A DNA stretch of 64,000 nt, from contig CAMNIN010000010.1 in the NCBI GenBank assembly GCA_946540735.1, positions 21,257 to 85,256 of the forward strand, given 5' to 3'. The stretch's first letter is position 1. Each line of letters starts with the position of its first letter. The notes below the pieces were generated by a model that did not search any database, was not told the origin of the DNA, and saw only the letters and a program-made list of their open reading frames with translations. Shown one piece after another: positions 61,246-64,000 of the stretch. Source of the DNA: an uncultured Prevotellaceae bacterium (GTDB taxonomy: Bacteria > Bacteroidota > Bacteroidia > Bacteroidales > Bacteroidaceae). Both the position numbers and the translations under genes were made by a program.

Positions 61246-61887
61246 AAAACCAGTATCCAATCCATCTTCATGGCACTCGTAGCCATTATGTCTTTCTCAT
61301 TGACAAGTTGTGAACAAGACGAAATGATCGCCGTGGCACTCGACGGCAATTGGAGAGGTAACATGTACGTGTCTTACAGAGTAGGTAACCACGATGAGTA
61401 TTGCGATGCGTCGTACTCAGAGGTCTGCTTTCTCCGCGACCCCAGCAGATATGCTTCAGGAAGAGGGTACTGGGTGGATTACTACAATGACTATTACCGC
61501 TACGGGTGGCAGCGCAACTACATCGCCAACCACATCGAGTGGGAGGTCGTGAACGGCAACATCAAAATCCATTTTATCGAGGACGGTGCGTATGTGACCA
61601 TCTACGACTATTCGCTCGACAACTATCACTTCTCGGGCTGGATTGAGTTGAGACATGGAGGCCGTCAGCAATTCTCCCTGACACATACCTCCTCGCCAAA
61701 CTACAACGACTACCGTTGGGGCATCGACAGGACTTACATCTATTCCAACGGCAGCAGCATGGATATGGAGGAAGACGTCCTCAATTCCAACCAAGCCGTC
61801 GTAGACTTTGAGAACGAAGGCACCAACGTGTCAGAGCAGTCAGGATCTCCCGTTCAGCTGGAGCGCGTCTTCAGGGTCAGGGAGTAA
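61243..61887 (+). CDS. Lipoprotein of unknown function
   Basis: A 214-residue predicted lipoprotein; start taken at ATG 61243 (MKTSIQSIFMALVAIMSFSLTSC, lipobox LTSC). ATGs at 61189, 61213, 61219 and 61237 are alternatives created by a 24-bp duplication. The mature part begins with acidic residues and a short beta domain (LDGNWRGNMYVSYRV, GYWVDYYNDYYRYGWQ, EDGAYVTIYDYSLDNYHFSGW), like lipocalin-type lipoproteins. Unusually rich in Tyr and Asn. No family recognised. The last 17 bases are copied in the direct repeat at 63625. Confidence 0.7.
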   Translation: MKTSIQSIFMALVAIMSFSLTSCEQDEMIAVALDGNWRGNMYVSYRVGNHDEYCDASYSEVCFLRDPSRYASGRGYWVDYYNDYYRYGWQRNYIANHIEWEVVNGNIKIHFIEDGAYVTIYDYSLDNYHFSGWIELRHGGRQQFSLTHTSSPNYNDYRWGIDRTYIYSNGSSMDMEEDVLNSNQAVVDFENEGTNVSEQSGSPVQLERVFRVRE

Positions 61888-61964
61888 ATCAAGAGTAAAT
61901 AGTTTTCTCCATATGATAAGACATCGGCACCTCGGGCATTCCAATCTGTGGTGCAGATGTCTTA
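61871..61964 (+). repeat. 94-bp direct repeat, left copy
   Basis: Begins TCAGGGTCAGGGAGTAA, which is the 3' end and stop of the lipoprotein gene, then AGTAAATAGTTTTCTCCATA and a hairpin AAGACATC...GATGTCTT. It matches 63625-63718 with no gap and 11 mismatches over 94 positions. Confidence 0.9.
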
Positions 61965-61967
61965 CCG

Positions 61968-63521
61968 TTAAACGACTTTCCACTCCTCCACGCAGCGTTT
62001 GCGAGTAGAGAAGTTCACACCGATCTTGAACAGGCGGCGAGGGTCAGCGGCATAGGGACGGGCATAACCGCGATCTTCTATCTGCGCCAGCGCCTCGTCG
62101 GCACTCCTGTCGAGTTTGAATTCGAACAGATAGATGTAGTCTGAGGTACGCACCACCATGTCAGTGCGCCCGTCGCTCGTGGTATGCTCCACTTCCACAT
62201 ACAAACCAAGAAGCCGGAAGAACAGGAACAGGAAGTTTTGGAAATACAGTTCACTGTCGCCAACGATCCTGTAGTCCGTGTCGGCCATCATCGATGATAG
62301 GCGCGTCATGAACGCATCTGGTTGACCCTTGCGGACCTCGCCCACGAAACGACTGACGGAAAACAGTGTGCTCTCCAGACGGGCATTGCTGTAGAAGGGA
62401 AGCAGGAACCTTACGAAGCCACGCTCCACCTCCTCGTTGGGGAAACCCAGACGATAGGTGTTGAATTCACGGTCGAAGCTCTTGATGGTGAGGTAGCCCG
62501 TCTGGTATATCACCGGCAGCGGGTTCACCCGCATAGAGTCGACGCTGCCCAGGAGGTCTGATGACACCTCGCTTTCCAACAGGCCGTTCAGGTCGTAGTG
62601 TGTACTCTTCAGTACGCTCACCAGCAAGGTAGGCGTTCCCGTCTCAAACCAGTAGTCGCCGAACTTGAGTTTCTTCAGCGTATTAATCACACTGAAAGGG
62701 TTGTATACGCCAACTGAGTTCTCACAAAAGTGATAGCCATCATACATCCGCCTCAGTTCCTCATAGCACTCCTCCTTCCCCATGTCATTGGCTGTGGCCA
62801 GTCTCTCCACATCGGAGTCGAAATCGGAGCGGATCTCGTCCTCTGTGAGTCCACAAAGGCTGTGAAACCGATTCCACATCGAGATGTCGTCGAGGTTGTT
62901 CAGGTCACTGAACACACTCACCTTCGAGAGCTTCGTCACGCCCGTGAGCAGTGCGAAGCGGATATACTGGTCACTGCTCTTCAGCACGCCGTAGAAGCCC
63001 TTCAGCATACTGCGGTACTCGTCGGCAAGCTCCTCGTTGTCCAATGTCTGCACCAGGGGCTTGTCGTACTCGTCGACGAGCACCACCACGCGATCGCCCG
63101 TCTGCTCACAGGCACGGCGGATGATTTGGGCGAAACGCTCGTCCACGTTGCGGTCTTTGTACTCATCGCCGTAGCGTTTCTCCCATTGCTCAAGGTGCAT
63201 GTTGAGGATGGCCGTCAAGTCCTCCGGGCAAGAATAGCGCTTGGCGTTGAGGTCAAGGTGCAGAACGGGGTAACTCTTCCACTGGTGCTCCAGCCCGGCG
63301 AGGGCAAGGCCGTCGAACAACTCACGCTTACCCTGGAAATAGGCCTCCAACGTAGAGACGAGCAGTGACTTGCCGAAGCGGCGCGGTCGGCTCAGGAAAT
63401 AGTAGCGCCCTGTGTTAGCCAGTTCCCATACCAAGGCGGTCTTATCGACATAGGCATAGCCATCCCGCCTAAGACTCTCGAAATTCTGCACCCCTATGGG
63501 GTATAATATCTTCCTCTCCAT
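61968..63521 (-). CDS. AAA-ATPase-like protein with PD-(D/E)XK nuclease domain
   Basis: A 517-residue protein of the family often named ATP-binding protein/DUF1703. The N-terminal half (YPIGVQNFESLRRDGYAYVD, FLSRPRRFGKSLLVSTL as the Walker A-like loop, RVVVLVDEYDKPLV as Walker B) is an AAA-like ATPase and the C-terminus is a PD-(D/E)XK nuclease-like region (GRTDMVVRTSDYIYLFEFKL, with D and ExK). Such genes are multicopy in Bacteroidales and of unknown role. It has a perfect own promoter and is bracketed by 94-bp direct repeats, as if inserted as a unit. Confidence 0.88.
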   Translation of the reverse strand: MERKILYPIGVQNFESLRRDGYAYVDKTALVWELANTGRYYFLSRPRRFGKSLLVSTLEAYFQGKRELFDGLALAGLEHQWKSYPVLHLDLNAKRYSCPEDLTAILNMHLEQWEKRYGDEYKDRNVDERFAQIIRRACEQTGDRVVVLVDEYDKPLVQTLDNEELADEYRSMLKGFYGVLKSSDQYIRFALLTGVTKLSKVSVFSDLNNLDDISMWNRFHSLCGLTEDEIRSDFDSDVERLATANDMGKEECYEELRRMYDGYHFCENSVGVYNPFSVINTLKKLKFGDYWFETGTPTLLVSVLKSTHYDLNGLLESEVSSDLLGSVDSMRVNPLPVIYQTGYLTIKSFDREFNTYRLGFPNEEVERGFVRFLLPFYSNARLESTLFSVSRFVGEVRKGQPDAFMTRLSSMMADTDYRIVGDSELYFQNFLFLFFRLLGLYVEVEHTTSDGRTDMVVRTSDYIYLFEFKLDRSADEALAQIEDRGYARPYAADPRRLFKIGVNFSTRKRCVEEWKVV

Positions 63522-63542
63522 GACTCAAACGCAATCTACAGA

Positions 63543-63574
63543 CAAAGATAGTGCAAGGCGAGCGGAAATCCAAA
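63543..63574 (-). promoter_or_regulatory. Full-consensus promoter of the AAA-ATPase gene
   Basis: On the minus strand TTTG (63574-63571), 20-base spacer, TATCTTTG (63550-63543), 22 bp before the ATG. Confidence 0.75.
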
Positions 63575-63592
63575 TAAAAAACGAATTATTTA

Positions 63593-63622
63593 TTTGTTTT
63601 CAAGATCCGAAGCCTATCTTTG
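63593..63622 (+). promoter_or_regulatory. Promoter pointing into the right 94-bp repeat
   Basis: TTTG at 63593-63596, 18-base spacer, TATCTTTG at 63615-63622, immediately before the repeat copy. A transcript would begin near 63629 and run into the hairpin, with no open frame of note. Confidence 0.5.
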
Positions 63623-63624
63623 CC

Positions 63625-63718
63625 TCAGGGTCAGGGAGTAAGGCGTGAGTAAATAGTTTTCTCCATATGATAAGACATCGGCACCTCACACGTTCTAATC
63701 TGTGGTGTCGATGTCTTA
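63625..63718 (+). repeat. 94-bp direct repeat, right copy
   Basis: Matches 61871-61964 (83 of 94 identical, no gap) and includes a copy of the last codons and stop of the lipoprotein gene, although no gene precedes it here. The hairpin arms stay paired in both copies. Confidence 0.9.
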
Positions 63719-64000
63719 TTGGCTACTGCTTATTGTAAGGGAGAGTGCTCAGGGGAGAAAGCGGTAAAATGTCATTTACTGAGATTTAAGATGTTTATCA
63801 TCTTTCACGATAAGGAAGGGTAAGAGGTATTTTTAAAGAAAAAAAGGGAAAAGAAAACAGATTTTACATTTTTTTCTTAACTTTGCAAAAGTATTTTTGT
63901 TTGATGGATATTGTATAATATGCTGTGGAATTAAGTATAATATCTCTATCTTTCCTCTATAAATAATAAACAAATTGCCCCGCAGAAGTAACTAAACACT
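63719..64000. other. AT-rich tail without a gene
   Basis: Contains TAACTTTG (63878-63885) and TATTTTTG (63892-63899), likely -7 boxes for a gene beyond the window. No open frame of note. Confidence 0.5.

Overview
The window is a stretch of a Bacteroidota chromosome, most likely Prevotellaceae (Prevotella/Segatella-like). The evidence is the gene content (SusC/SusD pair, DUF3256, DUF3332, DUF4494, DUF4834, DUF5683, PL11 and GH92 enzymes, C10 and M6 peptidases, sorting-domain-like C-termini), the lack of Shine-Dalgarno sequences, and repeated Bacteroidota promoter signatures (TTTG, 18-20 bases, TAnnTTTG). Species cannot be fixed from sequence reading alone.

Layout. 1-4.7 kb (minus): parA, parB, a DUF5683 membrane protein, an MltD-like lytic transglycosylase and a RelA/SpoT gene running off the left edge. 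4.8-8.7 kb (plus): surE-lpxB, DUF4494-yggS, a beta-barrel protein. 8.7-11.1 kb: palindromic repeats, a small lipoprotein and a decayed repeat-coding locus with a G9 tract. 11.2-16.7 kb: an EFR1 ferredoxin/M6 peptidase pair on a nearly leaderless promoter, DUF3256, a 48-bp repeat array, a patatin. 16.8-28 kb: an OmpA protein and its odd neighbour, a 1066-aa C10 peptidase with dockerin-like tail, a DUF3298/TrmH/beta-helix operon and a surface-type protein. 28-33.5 kb: a HAD lipoprotein, an anaerobic sulfatase maturase facing a Ser-type sulfatase, DUF3332.

33.7-44.4 kb is a small polysaccharide utilisation locus: a multi-module CE15-like esterase, SusC, SusD and a SusE-position lipoprotein, with no regulator or glycoside hydrolase inside. 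44.4-53.6 kb is housekeeping: tadA, yraN, birA, pyrH; psd, pssA, DUF4834 on the other strand; dnaE and thioredoxin. 53.7-60.9 kb holds two further secreted carbohydrate-active enzymes on the minus strand: a 1505-aa PL11 rhamnogalacturonan lyase fused to a long beta-helix, and a GH92 alpha-mannosidase. The right end has a lipoprotein and an AAA-ATPase/PD-(D/E)XK gene flanked by 94-bp direct repeats.

Biologically this suggests a gut or rumen-like anaerobe that degrades plant cell wall and host or fungal glycans (CE15, PL11, GH92, sulfatase) and secretes proteases. Intergenic DNA is unusually structured: one family of nested palindromes occurs in five clusters and a second family (GAGACG...CGTCTC units, about 48 bp period) in three arrays. 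The strongest leads are the direct repeats around the ATPase gene, the two repeat families, the poly-G frameshift locus, and the atypical CE15 and PL11 architectures. No tRNA, rRNA, CRISPR array or insertion sequence was recognised.
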